8,698 nucleotides of DNA from Actinomycetes bacterium (GTDB lineage: Bacteria > Actinomycetota > Actinomycetes > S36-B12): contig JAUHZW010000080.1 of the NCBI GenBank assembly GCA_030425745.1, positions 1 through 8,698 on the forward strand, in the 5' to 3' direction. How positions within the stretch are numbered: position 1 is the first letter of the stretch; every line of letters begins with the position of its first letter. Shown in pieces: positions 1 through 6,575 of this stretch. The notes beneath the pieces were generated by a model that did not search any database, was not told the origin of the DNA, and saw only the letters and a program-made list of their open reading frames with translations. The position numbers and the translations under genes are program-made.

Positions 1-234
1 GAGGAAGCCCGGAAGCAGGTAGCCCCAGCCCAGGCCCATGTCGGTCCAGGAGTTGCCGTCCAGCAGCCCGATGGCCAGCAGCAGAACCGAGCCCCCGAAG
101 GCCCACAGCAGGTAGTGCGTCTGCGGCGCCACCCGATTGTTGACGACGTTCAGGACGACGAGCAGCACGATCACCAGCGCGACCGGCCACCAGGCCAGGC
201 CCGCCTCCTGTGCCGGATAGACGAGGTCGAACAT
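1..234 (-). CDS. Membrane protein N-terminus, possibly CPBP-family intramembrane protease (partial)
   Basis: The open frame starts at ATG 234-232 and runs off the left edge, giving 78 codons without a stop. The visible part has two strongly hydrophobic segments, at about residues 14-32 and 41-58. A short polar loop (NNRVAPQTH) lies between them. The second segment is followed by DGNSWTDMGLGWGYLLPGF. A 'W-D-x-G-L-G' stretch after N-terminal membrane helices is common in actinobacterial CPBP (Abi-type) intramembrane metalloproteases. The catalytic EExxxR and HxxxN motifs would lie beyond the edge, so the family is a guess and only the membrane location is solid. The gene is divergent from the kynurenine operon. 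A TACACT -10 box ends 8 nt before the ATG and no Shine-Dalgarno is visible, so the transcript may be nearly leaderless. Confidence 0.7.
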   Translation of the reverse strand, partial: MFDLVYPAQEAGLAWWPVALVIVLLVVLNVVNNRVAPQTHYLLWAFGGSVLLLAIGLLDGNSWTDMGLGWGYLLPGFL

Positions 235-242
235 CGCTCGTC

Positions 243-248
243 AGTGTA
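243..248 (-). promoter_or_regulatory. Candidate -10 box for the left membrane-protein gene
   Basis: On the minus strand this reads TACACT, a perfect fit to the actinobacterial TANNNT -10 pattern, and it ends 8 nt before the ATG at 234. Transcription would begin at or within about 2 nt of the start codon. No convincing -35 box is visible. It lies 10 bp from the opposing -10 candidate of the kynurenine operon, so the two promoters would overlap. Confidence 0.4.
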
Positions 249-258
249 GGTGGGGCGG

Positions 259-264
259 CATACT
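259..264 (+). promoter_or_regulatory. Candidate -10 box for the kynurenine operon (leaderless)
   Basis: CATACT matches TATAAT at 4 of 6 positions. It is followed by exactly 6 nt and then GTG at 271, the layout expected if the mRNA begins at the start codon. No Shine-Dalgarno precedes any of the possible starts (250, 271, 289). The -35 region is weak; TCGTCA at 238-243 is the best fit but the 15-nt spacing is short. The same layout recurs before 6380 and 6576. Confidence 0.35.
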
Positions 265-270
265 CGACGC

Positions 271-1011
271 GTGCCTGAGGACCGCAGCGTGCTGAGCCGT
301 CCGGGCCCTGAGCCCACCCGCACCACGCAGTACGGGACCGAACCCGATCAGCTCGTCGACTGGTACGTGCCGACAGAAGAGACGGATCGGCCCCTCGTCG
401 TCTTCATCCATGGCGGCTACTGGCGCCCGGAGTACGACCGCGCTCATGCCCGTTCCGCTGCTGGCGGCCTCGCGGCCGCAGGCTTCACCACCGCCCTCAT
501 CGAGTACCGGCGAGTGCCCGGCCATCCCGATCTCATGGTCGACGACGTCGCCGCGGCCATCCGTCACTGCGTGGAGCAGGCCGACACCGGCGGTGCGGTG
601 CTCGTCGGCCACTCCGCCGGTGGCCACCTCGCCCTGCTCGCGGCGGCCGACGCCAGCCTGCCGATCGCCGGCACCGTCGGTCTGGCACCCCTTGCGGATC
701 TCGTCGACGCCGACCTGCAGGGCCTCGATGACGGCGCTGCCCGGGCGTTCCTCGGCACCCCGGCCGCGGAGCGTCCCGACCTTGACCCGATCCGCAGCCC
801 GAGCCCCGCACGGCCCGTGGTCCTCCTGCATGGCAAGCAGGACTCCGTCGTGCCGCTGGGAATGTCCGAGACATACGCCGAGCGCCACGGGGCCGAGCTG
901 CACGAGATCCCGGACTCCGGCCATTTCGAGCTCATCGACCCGGAGAGCAGCGTCTGGGTGAGGTTCCTCTCGCAACTGAGGGGCATCACAGCCCCGGGCG
1001 GTATTGAATGA
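271..1011 (+). CDS. Kynurenine formamidase, alpha/beta-hydrolase type
   Basis: Likely hydrolyses N-formyl-L-kynurenine to L-kynurenine and formate in the cytoplasm. It is an alpha/beta hydrolase of 246 residues from the chosen start. Visible features are the oxyanion-hole motif HGGYW (47-51), typical of animal and yeast AFMID/BNA7-like formamidases, and the nucleophile elbow GHSAGG with Ser115. The probable acid is Asp191 (in GKQDSVVP) and the probable catalytic His is 218 (in SGHFELID). This fold is unrelated to the metal-dependent KynB of pseudomonads, so I give no kynB symbol. It is the first gene of the operon and its stop lies 4 nt before kynureninase, which supports formamidase over a generic esterase. 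GTG 271 is chosen because a -10-like box sits 6 nt upstream. GTG 250 would add 7 residues and lies only 15 nt from the divergent gene. Confidence 0.85.
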   Translation: MPEDRSVLSRPGPEPTRTTQYGTEPDQLVDWYVPTEETDRPLVVFIHGGYWRPEYDRAHARSAAGGLAAAGFTTALIEYRRVPGHPDLMVDDVAAAIRHCVEQADTGGAVLVGHSAGGHLALLAAADASLPIAGTVGLAPLADLVDADLQGLDDGAARAFLGTPAAERPDLDPIRSPSPARPVVLLHGKQDSVVPLGMSETYAERHGAELHEIPDSGHFELIDPESSVWVRFLSQLRGITAPGGIE

Positions 1012-1015
1012 GGAC

Positions 1016-2305
1016 ATGACGGACTGCAGCGAGGACCACGCCCTGAGCCTCGACTCCGTCGATGACCCGGCCCTGCGGCGCGACGAGTTCCTGATCCCGC
1101 CCGCACCCGGCGGTGACTTCCCCCTCGCCTCCTATCTGGCGGGCAACTCCCTGGGCCTGCAGCCACGCGCGACGCGGGCTGAGCTGATGGCCGATCTCGA
1201 TGCGTGGGAGCAGTACGGCGTGCACGGCCACATGGACGCCGACCGTCCGTGGTTCCCGTACCACGAGGACCTGCGCGACCCGGCCGCGCGGCTGGTCGGG
1301 GCGCTGCCCCGCGAGGTCGTCGTCATGAACTCCCTGACCGTCAACCTGCACCTGCTGCTCGCGTCGTTCTATCGACCCACCGCGATCAGGCACCGGATCG
1401 TCATCGAGGATCGCTGCTTCTCCTCGGACTCCTACGCCGTGCGCAGCCACGTGGCCTTCCGCGGCCACGATCCCGAGACCGCTGTTCTGCGGCTGCGACC
1501 CCGCGAGGGTGAGGACGTGCTGCGCACCGAGGACGTCGTGCAGACCCTGCAGGATCACGCGCACTCGATCGCCACGGTCATGATCGGCGGGGTCAACTAC
1601 CTCACCGGCGAACTCATGGACATCCCCGAGATCACCGCGGCCACCCATGAGATCGGGGCGTTCGCCGGCTGGGACCTTGCCCACGCGGCCGGCAACGTGC
1701 CGCTGCAACTGCATGACTGGGATGTCGACTTCGCCGCCTGGTGCTCGTACAAGTACCTCAACTCCGGGCCGGGCGCCGTGGCCGGAGCCTTCGTCCACGA
1801 GCGGCATCTGGACGACGAGACCGTCCCTCGACTCGAGGGCTGGTGGAGCACCGATCCGTCGAGCCGATTCGAGATGCGCCCGGAGTCCGAGCCGCAGGCC
1901 AGCGCCGACGCATGGTCACTGTCCAACCCCCCGATCATGGCGATGGGTCCGGTGCGCACCTCCCTGTCGATCTTCGACGAGGTCGGGATGGATGCGCTGC
2001 GCGAGCGCAGCCTTCGACTGACGGCGTACCTGCGCGGGCTGCTGCAGACCGTCGAGGATGACTGCGGCGTCACGATCCTGACGCCTGCTGACGACGCCCA
2101 CCACGGCGCGCAACTGTCCGTGCGAGTGCCGGTCGATGCCGCGGATCTCACCGAGCGACTGAGCGAGAACTGGGGCGTCGTCGCCGATGATCGCCGACCC
2201 GACATCGTCCGGCTCGCCCCGGCACCCCTGTACTGCACGTTCCATGACTGCTGGCGGGCGGCGGATGCGCTCAGCCAGGAACTCTCCGGGAAGGGCATCT
2301 CATGA
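1016..2305 (+). CDS. kynU: Kynureninase
   Basis: PLP-dependent hydrolase that cleaves the side chain of kynurenine or 3-hydroxykynurenine, giving anthranilate or 3-hydroxyanthranilate plus alanine. The protein is 429 residues, close to the usual 400-430. Visible features are the N-terminal AGNSLGLQP motif (about 42-50) and the cofactor-binding Asp220 in GWDLAHAAGN. The Schiff-base Lys246 is in CSYKYLNSGPG, a kynureninase signature. The C-terminal VRLAPAPLYCTFHD segment supplies the substrate-carboxylate Arg399. The start is ATG 1016, 4 nt after the formamidase stop. A TTG at 1004 is in frame but less likely. The purine run GAGGA sits too close to the ATG to be a good ribosome site, so translation may be coupled to the upstream gene. 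The stop overlaps the next ATG by 4 nt. Next to a monooxygenase and a 3-hydroxyanthranilate dioxygenase, its physiological substrate is probably 3-hydroxykynurenine. Confidence 0.94.
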   Translation: MTDCSEDHALSLDSVDDPALRRDEFLIPPAPGGDFPLASYLAGNSLGLQPRATRAELMADLDAWEQYGVHGHMDADRPWFPYHEDLRDPAARLVGALPREVVVMNSLTVNLHLLLASFYRPTAIRHRIVIEDRCFSSDSYAVRSHVAFRGHDPETAVLRLRPREGEDVLRTEDVVQTLQDHAHSIATVMIGGVNYLTGELMDIPEITAATHEIGAFAGWDLAHAAGNVPLQLHDWDVDFAAWCSYKYLNSGPGAVAGAFVHERHLDDETVPRLEGWWSTDPSSRFEMRPESEPQASADAWSLSNPPIMAMGPVRTSLSIFDEVGMDALRERSLRLTAYLRGLLQTVEDDCGVTILTPADDAHHGAQLSVRVPVDAADLTERLSENWGVVADDRRPDIVRLAPAPLYCTFHDCWRAADALSQELSGKGIS

Positions 2306-3636
2306 GCACGTCCGACACGCGCGTGGCGATCGTCGGTGGCGGTCTTGTCGGCTCCCTGCTGGCCTGCTATCTGGGTCGGCGTGGCTATCAGGTCGATGTC
2401 TATGAACGACGGCCCGATCCACGATCGACCGAGGTCGAGCGCGGACGCTCCATCAACCTCGCCCTCTCCGAGCGCGGCATCGATGCGCTGCGTCGCGTCG
2501 ACCTCGTCGACACCGTCATGGCACCCGCGCTGCCGATGCACGGGCGGATGATGCACGACGAGAGCGGCCACCTGACCTTCCAGTCCTACTCGGCCAGCGG
2601 GGATCGCGCGATCAATTCGATCAGCCGGGGCGCGCTCAACGAGACCCTGCTCGATGCCGCGGAGGCCACGCCGGGCGTGACCCTGCACTTCGATGTGCGC
2701 ACCACCGGCTACGGCCTCGGCAAGGGATCGCTCGCCATCGCCCACGGTGACAACGTCGAGGTGCTCGAGCCGGACATCGTCATCGCTTCCGACGGCTTCG
2801 GCAGCGCGGTGCGCAGCTCGCTGGAGTTCGAAGGTCGGATGAGCGTGGTCACCGAGGCCGAGGCCTACGGATACAAGGAACTGACCATCCCAGCGGTGGA
2901 CGGCGAGTTCGCGATGGACCCGGACGCGCTCCACATCTGGCCACGTGGCTCGTCGATGATGATCGCGCTGCCGAACCCGGATCGCAGTTTCACCTGCACG
3001 CTGTTCTGGCCCGACGCAGACTTCGACCGTCTCCAGACATCCGAGCAGATCCTGGAGCACTTCACCCGCGTCTACCCCGATGCCGTACCGCTGATGCCGA
3101 CGCTGGTCGACGACTTCCAGCACAACCCGGTCGGCCCGCTGGCGACCCTGCACGTGGACCCGTGGCAGGCGGAAGGCCGAGTCGCCCTCATCGGTGACGC
3201 CGCCCACGCGATTCTCCCGTTCTTCGGCCAGGGCGCGAACTGCGGCTTCGAGGACGTCGTCGAACTCGACCGCTGCCTCGCGGAGACCGACGACGACTGG
3301 ACGCTCGCCCTGCCGATGTACCAGCAGCGCAGGCAGGCCAACGCCGAGGCGATCGCCCTGATGGCGCAGGAGAACTTCGTGGAGATGCGTGACAAGGTCG
3401 CGTCCCCGTCGTTCCGCGCGTCCAAGAAGGTGGAGCACGCCCTCGAGCGCGCCCTGCCCGGGAAGTACATGTCGCGCTACGAGATGGTCTCGTTCACGAC
3501 GATCCCCTATGCCGAGGTCATCGAGCGCGACAAGCGGCAGCGCAGCACGCTGCTGGCCGGTGCCGCTGCAGCAGGAGCCGTGGCCGCCGGAGCCGCGCTG
3601 GGCGTCCTGGCCCGCGTCGCGAGGAGAGGAGCCTGA
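2302..3636 (+). CDS. kmo: Kynurenine 3-monooxygenase with hydrophobic C-terminal tail
   Basis: FAD-dependent aromatic hydroxylase converting L-kynurenine to 3-hydroxykynurenine with NADPH and O2. The protein is 444 residues. The Rossmann dinucleotide motif IVGGGLVGS lies at 10-18. The Asp of VIASDGFGSAVR (about 160-171) is the group A hydroxylase DG motif. GDAAHAILPFFGQGANCGFED (298-318) is the second FAD motif in the form typical of kynurenine monooxygenases. The KYMSRYEMVSFTTIPYAEV stretch (388-406) is also characteristic. The start ATG overlaps the kynU stop (ATGA), with a GGGAAGGG-type ribosome site about 6 nt upstream. The last 28 residues form an Ala/Gly-rich hydrophobic segment (417-437) ending in ARRGA, which looks like a membrane anchor. 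It may place the enzyme at the inner face of the membrane, but this is inference. Confidence 0.94.
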   Translation: MSTSDTRVAIVGGGLVGSLLACYLGRRGYQVDVYERRPDPRSTEVERGRSINLALSERGIDALRRVDLVDTVMAPALPMHGRMMHDESGHLTFQSYSASGDRAINSISRGALNETLLDAAEATPGVTLHFDVRTTGYGLGKGSLAIAHGDNVEVLEPDIVIASDGFGSAVRSSLEFEGRMSVVTEAEAYGYKELTIPAVDGEFAMDPDALHIWPRGSSMMIALPNPDRSFTCTLFWPDADFDRLQTSEQILEHFTRVYPDAVPLMPTLVDDFQHNPVGPLATLHVDPWQAEGRVALIGDAAHAILPFFGQGANCGFEDVVELDRCLAETDDDWTLALPMYQQRRQANAEAIALMAQENFVEMRDKVASPSFRASKKVEHALERALPGKYMSRYEMVSFTTIPYAEVIERDKRQRSTLLAGAAAAGAVAAGAALGVLARVARRGA

Positions 3637-4052
3637 TGTCCACGCAGAGCCACCTCGTGGCCGGGAAGGCCACTCCTCGCGGGAGGTTCCCGCATGCCAA
3701 GCGTGCCGGGGACTTCATCTACGTATCGGGCACGTCGAGCCGCCGCCCCGACAACTCGTTCGTCGGAGTCGACATCGTCGACGGCGAGAAGGTGCTCGAC
3801 GTGCGGAAGCAGACCGCCGCCGTCATCGAGAACATCCGCGACATCCTCGTCGCCGCCGGGGCCGATCTGTCGGACCTCGTGCAGATCACCGCCTTCCTCG
3901 TCGACATGGCCGACTTCGCCGCCTACAACGAGACGTACGCCGAGTTCTTCACCGAGGACGGCCCGACGCGCACGACGGTCGCCGTCCGCGAGCTGCCCCA
4001 CCCCGACCTGCTCATCGAGATGCAGGCCGTCGCCTACAAGCCGGAGGCGTGA
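3636..4052 (+). CDS. nbaF: 2-Aminomuconate deaminase, RidA (YjgF) family
   Basis: A RidA-fold protein of 138 residues. The N-terminal PRGRFPHAKRAGDFIYVSGTSSRRPDN region (14-40) resembles the 2-aminomuconate deaminases of 2-nitrobenzoate and 2-aminophenol degraders more than generic RidA. Arg112 (GPTRTTVAV) and Glu128 (LLIEMQAVAY) match the substrate-carboxylate Arg and active-site Glu of the family. The expected reaction is 2-aminomuconate plus water to 4-oxalocrotonate plus ammonia, in the cytoplasm. Its ATG shares one base with the kmo stop (TGATG) and is preceded by a strong purine-rich ribosome site at 3621-3630. Its place among the ring-cleavage genes supports the specific role. A general enamine/imine deaminase acting on pathway by-products is the alternative. 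Confidence 0.85.
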   Translation: MSTQSHLVAGKATPRGRFPHAKRAGDFIYVSGTSSRRPDNSFVGVDIVDGEKVLDVRKQTAAVIENIRDILVAAGADLSDLVQITAFLVDMADFAAYNETYAEFFTEDGPTRTTVAVRELPHPDLLIEMQAVAYKPEA

Positions 4053-4053
4053 C

Positions 4054-4590
4054 ATGGCCGACGACGCGAACGACCTCACCACGACGCTGGACTTCGATGC
4101 CTGGCTGGCCGAGCACGGCCCGAATCTCAAGCCGCCGGTCGGCAACAAGGAGGTGTTCCCGGGTCAGCAGGACTTCATCGTCATGGTGGTCGGCGGGCCC
4201 AACCAGCGCACCGACTTCCATGTCGATCCCTATGAGGAGGTCTTCTACCAGCTCAAGGGCACCATGCACGTGGACCTGCAGACCGACGACGGCCCGCAGA
4301 CCGTGACCATCGGACCTGGCGAGATGTGGGTGCTGCCCCGCAACGTGCCGCACTCCCCCCAGCGCCCCGAGGCCGGCTCGATCGGCCTGGTGTTCGAGCG
4401 TCCGCGTGAACCCGGAACCCTCGAGCACTTCCAGTGGTACTGCCCGTCGTGCAATGCCCTCATCCACGATGTAGAACTTCAGGTCACCGACATCGTGACC
4501 GATCTGCCGCCGGTCTTCGAGGCCTTCTACAACGACGAGCAGGCCCGCACCTGTGACGCGTGCGGAACCCTGCATCCCGGCAAGGGCTGA
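4054..4590 (+). CDS. nbaC: 3-Hydroxyanthranilate 3,4-dioxygenase
   Basis: Non-haem Fe(II) extradiol dioxygenase of the cupin fold that opens 3-hydroxyanthranilate to 2-amino-3-carboxymuconate-6-semialdehyde (ACMS). The protein is 178 residues, as expected for the short bacterial single-cupin form. The likely iron ligands are His56 and Glu62 (in FHVDPYEEVF) and His100 (in NVPHSPQRP). Arg52 and Arg104 fit the substrate-binding arginines. Two CxxC pairs, Cys130/133 (CPSC) and Cys167/170 (CDAC), form the rubredoxin-like second metal site of bacterial members. The start is ATG 4054, 1 nt after the deaminase stop, with GGAGG at 4043-4047, 6 nt upstream. The same frame is open well upstream, inside the deaminase gene, but that extension is out of frame with the real protein there and matches nothing. 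Confidence 0.94.
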   Translation: MADDANDLTTTLDFDAWLAEHGPNLKPPVGNKEVFPGQQDFIVMVVGGPNQRTDFHVDPYEEVFYQLKGTMHVDLQTDDGPQTVTIGPGEMWVLPRNVPHSPQRPEAGSIGLVFERPREPGTLEHFQWYCPSCNALIHDVELQVTDIVTDLPPVFEAFYNDEQARTCDACGTLHPGKG

Positions 4591-4591
4591 T

Positions 4592-5584
4592 GTGACGACG
4601 ATCCCTCCGGTCACCGACGTTCACACGCACGTCGTCCCACCCGGCTGGCCCGACCTCGGCGCCCCCGACTCCCCATGGCTGCGCCGCGACTCCACTGAGA
4701 CGGCGACGATCATGCGCGGTGACCGGGAGTTCCGACGCATCACCGATGCGTGCTGGAACGCCGACACCCGTCTCGCGGACATGGATGCCGACGGTGTCGA
4801 CGTTCAAGTGGTGCTGCCCACTCCGGTGTTCTTCGGTTACGACAACGACCCGGACGATGCTGCCCGCGTCGCCGGGATCTTCAACGACCTCACCCTCGAG
4901 GTCACCGGTCAGGCACCGGATCGACTGCTGCCCTTCTGTCAGGTTCCCCTGCAGGATTCCGATGCGGCCTGCCAGGAACTGGACCGCTGCCTCGACAACG
5001 GGCACCGCGGGGTCGAGATCGGCAACCACGTCGGCGACCGTGACCTCGACGACGAGGGCGTCATCACCTTCCTGCAGCACTGCGCCAGCCGCGACGTGCC
5101 CGTGTTCGTCCACCCGTGGGACATGACGCCAGCGCCTCGCACCGATCCGTGGATGCTCGAGTGGCTCGTCGGCATGCCGGCAGAATCACAGCTCAGCCTG
5201 CTGCGCCTTGCTCTCTCCGGTGCGTTCGACCGACTGCCCGAGAGTCTGCGCATCGGATTCGCGCACGGCGGCGGATCCTTCGCCTACTGGACCGGCCGAG
5301 CCGACAACGCCTGGCAGCAAAGACGCGATCTCGTCGGAGCTGACAGCGAGCATCCGCCGAGCCACTACGCCCCGCGCGTCTATGTGGACACAGTCGTCTT
5401 CAGCGAGCCAGCGCTCAACGTCCTGCTCGACGTCCACGGCCCGGAGCGCGTCGTGCTCGGCAGCGACTACCCGTACCCGCTCGGGGAGCGACCGGCCGGG
5501 CGCGTGGTCCGGGAGTCCTCCCTGCTCGACGACCAGAAGGACACGATCCTGCGCACCAACGCCGAGCGGTTCCTCAACGCCTGA
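4592..5584 (+). CDS. nbaD: 2-Amino-3-carboxymuconate-6-semialdehyde decarboxylase (ACMSD)
   Basis: Metal-dependent (Zn) amidohydrolase-superfamily decarboxylase converting ACMS to 2-aminomuconate semialdehyde. This diverts ACMS from spontaneous cyclisation to quinolinate. The protein is 330 residues, normal for ACMSD. Metal-site residues are visible in order: HxH at His11/His13 (DVHTHVVPP), His174 (FVHPWDM), His225 (FAHGGG) and Asp292 (GSDYPYPLG). VHPW and the DYPYPLGE context are typical of this family. GTG 4592 is chosen because it follows the dioxygenase stop by 1 nt, has AAGGG about 6 nt upstream, and begins 8 residues before the conserved TDVHTH. An in-frame ATG at 4553 lies inside the previous gene and adds residues with no counterpart. 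This is the last gene of the operon; no dehydrogenase follows. Confidence 0.9.
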   Translation: MTTIPPVTDVHTHVVPPGWPDLGAPDSPWLRRDSTETATIMRGDREFRRITDACWNADTRLADMDADGVDVQVVLPTPVFFGYDNDPDDAARVAGIFNDLTLEVTGQAPDRLLPFCQVPLQDSDAACQELDRCLDNGHRGVEIGNHVGDRDLDDEGVITFLQHCASRDVPVFVHPWDMTPAPRTDPWMLEWLVGMPAESQLSLLRLALSGAFDRLPESLRIGFAHGGGSFAYWTGRADNAWQQRRDLVGADSEHPPSHYAPRVYVDTVVFSEPALNVLLDVHGPERVVLGSDYPYPLGERPAGRVVRESSLLDDQKDTILRTNAERFLNA

Positions 5585-5588
5585 CGAG

Positions 5589-5604
5589 GAACGGCGCGCT
5601 GTTC
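5589..5604. terminator. Weak hairpin between convergent genes
   Basis: GAACGG and CTGTTC form a 6-bp stem (one G-T pair) around a CGCG loop. It sits in the 18-nt gap between the end of the decarboxylase gene and the hepT stop, which it overlaps by 2 nt. Its position suits a shared terminator, but the stem is short and there is no T tract, so this is tentative. Confidence 0.25.
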
Positions 5605-6022
5605 AGGTCTGGCGACGCAGCCAGATGCTCACCTGTCGGGTGAAGTCAGCGAGGTCGTGGTGATCGCCCAACTGTCTGACGACGATCGCATCGTCCACGG
5701 CCACGTACTCATGGACCAGCACGTTTCGAAAGCCCACCGCAGAAACCATCGCCGAGGCCGTCGCCGGTTCGATGATCCCGGCGCGCCCCAACCGATGCAT
5801 CGCGTCACCGTTGTCGTCAGGCACCCCGAGCCGCTCGGTGCTGCAGATGTGCTGAGCGATGTCGATGCAGCTCTCGATGGTGGTGACGAACAGGTACTTG
5901 ACCGCGAGGAGCCACACCTCCTCGCGCCGCTCGACCTCGGAGGCCGCCTTCCGACGCTCGAGCGACTCCAGGCTCTCGTCGAGAGTTCTCAGCAGCCGGG
6001 TGAGGCGGACGGCATCAACCAC
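5603..6022 (-). CDS. hepT: HepT toxin, HEPN-domain RNase (DUF86)
   Basis: All-helical HEPN protein of 139 residues, the toxin half of a MntA/HepT (MNT-HEPN, type VII) module. The catalytic motif RX4HXY is complete in GFRNVLVHEY, with Arg99, His104 and Tyr106, near the C-terminus where HepT proteins carry it. In this family the R/H pair cuts RNA, and the motif Tyr is the residue AMPylated by the MntA antitoxin. The start is GTG 6022, which overlaps the mntA stop by 8 nt, so translation is probably coupled; no clear Shine-Dalgarno is seen. The frame stays open to 6163, but that extension runs through mntA and is Cys/Arg/Ser-rich without family character. The motif is intact, so the toxin is likely functional. 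It converges on the kynurenine operon with an 18-nt gap. Confidence 0.88.
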   Translation of the reverse strand: MVDAVRLTRLLRTLDESLESLERRKAASEVERREEVWLLAVKYLFVTTIESCIDIAQHICSTERLGVPDDNGDAMHRLGRAGIIEPATASAMVSAVGFRNVLVHEYVAVDDAIVVRQLGDHHDLADFTRQVSIWLRRQT

Positions 6023-6380
6023 GTGACACCGACTCGAGGAAGTCTTGATGGGCCCGCTCGATCCGATATCGCTCGTCCAGATAGATCTTGCGGGTCGTCG
6101 CCTCCCAGCGCACTCGCTCGGCAGGGTCGTCCTCGAACAGCAGGACTCCTTCAAGTGCGACACGACCCGCCAGTTCCAAGGGAGCCGAATTCAGCACCAG
6201 CAGGTCGACCCCGGTCGGCACGGTGATCTCGAAGGACGCCGGGCCGGGCGAGGGGAAATACGCCGCGATGTCGAGGTCTGAGGTCGCCTGGGCCTCGCCA
6301 CGTGCAACGCTGCCGAAGACGTAGGCGAAGATCGCGCCCCTCTGTCGGAGCATCGCAGTGGCCTCATCGCGGCGGCTCAT
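6015..6380 (-). CDS. mntA: MntA antitoxin, minimal nucleotidyltransferase
   Basis: Small nucleotidyltransferase of 121 residues. The polymerase-beta-type motif GSX10DXD is visible: Gly23-Ser24 (YVFGSVARGEA) and Asp35/Asp37 (TSDLDIAAYF). Asp59 (GVDLLVL) is the probable third metal-binding acid. Proteins of this type neutralise HepT by transferring AMP to its Tyr. It is the first gene of a two-gene unit; its stop overlaps the hepT start. ATG 6380 (MSRRDEA) is preferred over in-frame starts further out, up to 6473, because those add an Arg/Ser-rich stretch not found in the family. The -10-like CAGACT six nt upstream also supports it. No Shine-Dalgarno is visible. It lies beside tRNA-Thr, but no integrase or att repeat is seen, so transfer is possible but not shown. 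Confidence 0.88.
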   Translation of the reverse strand: MSRRDEATAMLRQRGAIFAYVFGSVARGEAQATSDLDIAAYFPSPGPASFEITVPTGVDLLVLNSAPLELAGRVALEGVLLFEDDPAERVRWEATTRKIYLDERYRIERAHQDFLESVSRG

Positions 6381-6386
6381 GCGACC

Positions 6387-6392
6387 AGTCTG
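6387..6392 (-). promoter_or_regulatory. Candidate -10 box for mntA-hepT (leaderless)
   Basis: On the minus strand CAGACT is followed by 6 nt and then the mntA ATG at 6380. The spacing places the transcription start at the start codon. It fits TANNNT except at the first base. No good -35 is found at 16-18 nt. It helps decide the start because no ribosome site precedes the ATG. Confidence 0.3.
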
Positions 6393-6457
6393 GCACGAGG
6401 GACGACGGTGCGGGCTTCCAGCGCCAAGGCGCATCAGGCATGAGGCCTGCCAGGTCC

Positions 6458-6463
6458 TAGACT
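6458..6463 (+). promoter_or_regulatory. Candidate -10 box for tRNA-Thr
   Basis: TAGACT fits the TANNNT -10 consensus and ends 10 nt before the first base of the mature tRNA, leaving a very short 5' leader for RNase P. No clear -35 hexamer is visible 17 nt further upstream, where a GGC-rich inverted sequence sits instead. Confidence 0.4.
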
Positions 6464-6473
6464 CGTGGCCCAC

Positions 6474-6548
6474 GCCCCTGTAGCTCAGTGGTAGAGCAAC
6501 CGCCTTGTAAGCGGTAGGTCGTCAGTTCAAACCTGACCGGGGGCTCCA
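6474..6548 (+). tRNA. tRNA-Thr (anticodon UGU)
   Basis: A complete cloverleaf of 75 nt including the encoded CCA (6546-6548). The acceptor stem GCCCCTG pairs with CGGGGGC (one T-G pair). The D stem is GCTC/GAGC. The anticodon stem ACCGC/GCGGT encloses loop CTTGTAA, with anticodon TGT at 6506-6508, which reads ACA and other ACN threonine codons. The variable region is AGGTC, and the T arm GTCAG-TTCAAAC-CTGAC is perfect. The discriminator base is T. Confidence 0.97.
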
Positions 6549-6563
6549 CACGTTTGGCCGCCC

Positions 6564-6569
6564 TATCCT
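6564..6569 (+). promoter_or_regulatory. Candidate -10 box for the S4-domain gene (leaderless)
   Basis: TATCCT is a perfect TANNNT match followed by exactly 6 nt and then GTG at 6576. The gene has no Shine-Dalgarno, so a leaderless mRNA is the simplest reading. The matching -35 position would fall in the last bases of tRNA-Thr and shows no consensus. Confidence 0.45.
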
Positions 6570-6575
6570 GCTCGT

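Noticed and set aside
241..1017. Minus-strand frame of 258 codons antisense to the formamidase
   Set aside because: It has no recognisable motif, while the plus strand encodes HGGYW, GHSAGG and the rest of a catalytic triad.
1597..3438. Very long minus-strand open frame (613 codons) antisense to kynU and kmo
   Set aside because: It lies exactly opposite two well-identified genes. It is a GC-rich shadow frame, rich in Arg, Val and His without any domain pattern, and has no ribosome site or coherent start.
3389..4306. Arg/Pro/Ser-rich plus-strand frame overlapping kmo, the deaminase and the dioxygenase
   Set aside because: Its composition is typical of an off-frame reading of GC-rich genes, and the three real proteins in other frames have catalytic motifs.
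6023..6163. N-terminal extension of hepT up to 6163
   Set aside because: The extra 47 residues run through mntA in another frame and are Ser/Arg/Cys-rich. HepT proteins are about 130-140 residues, matching the start at 6022.
6474..6548. tRNA-Thr as an attachment site for an integrated element carrying the toxin-antitoxin pair
   Set aside because: No second copy of the tRNA 3' end, no integrase and no recombinase are visible in the window.
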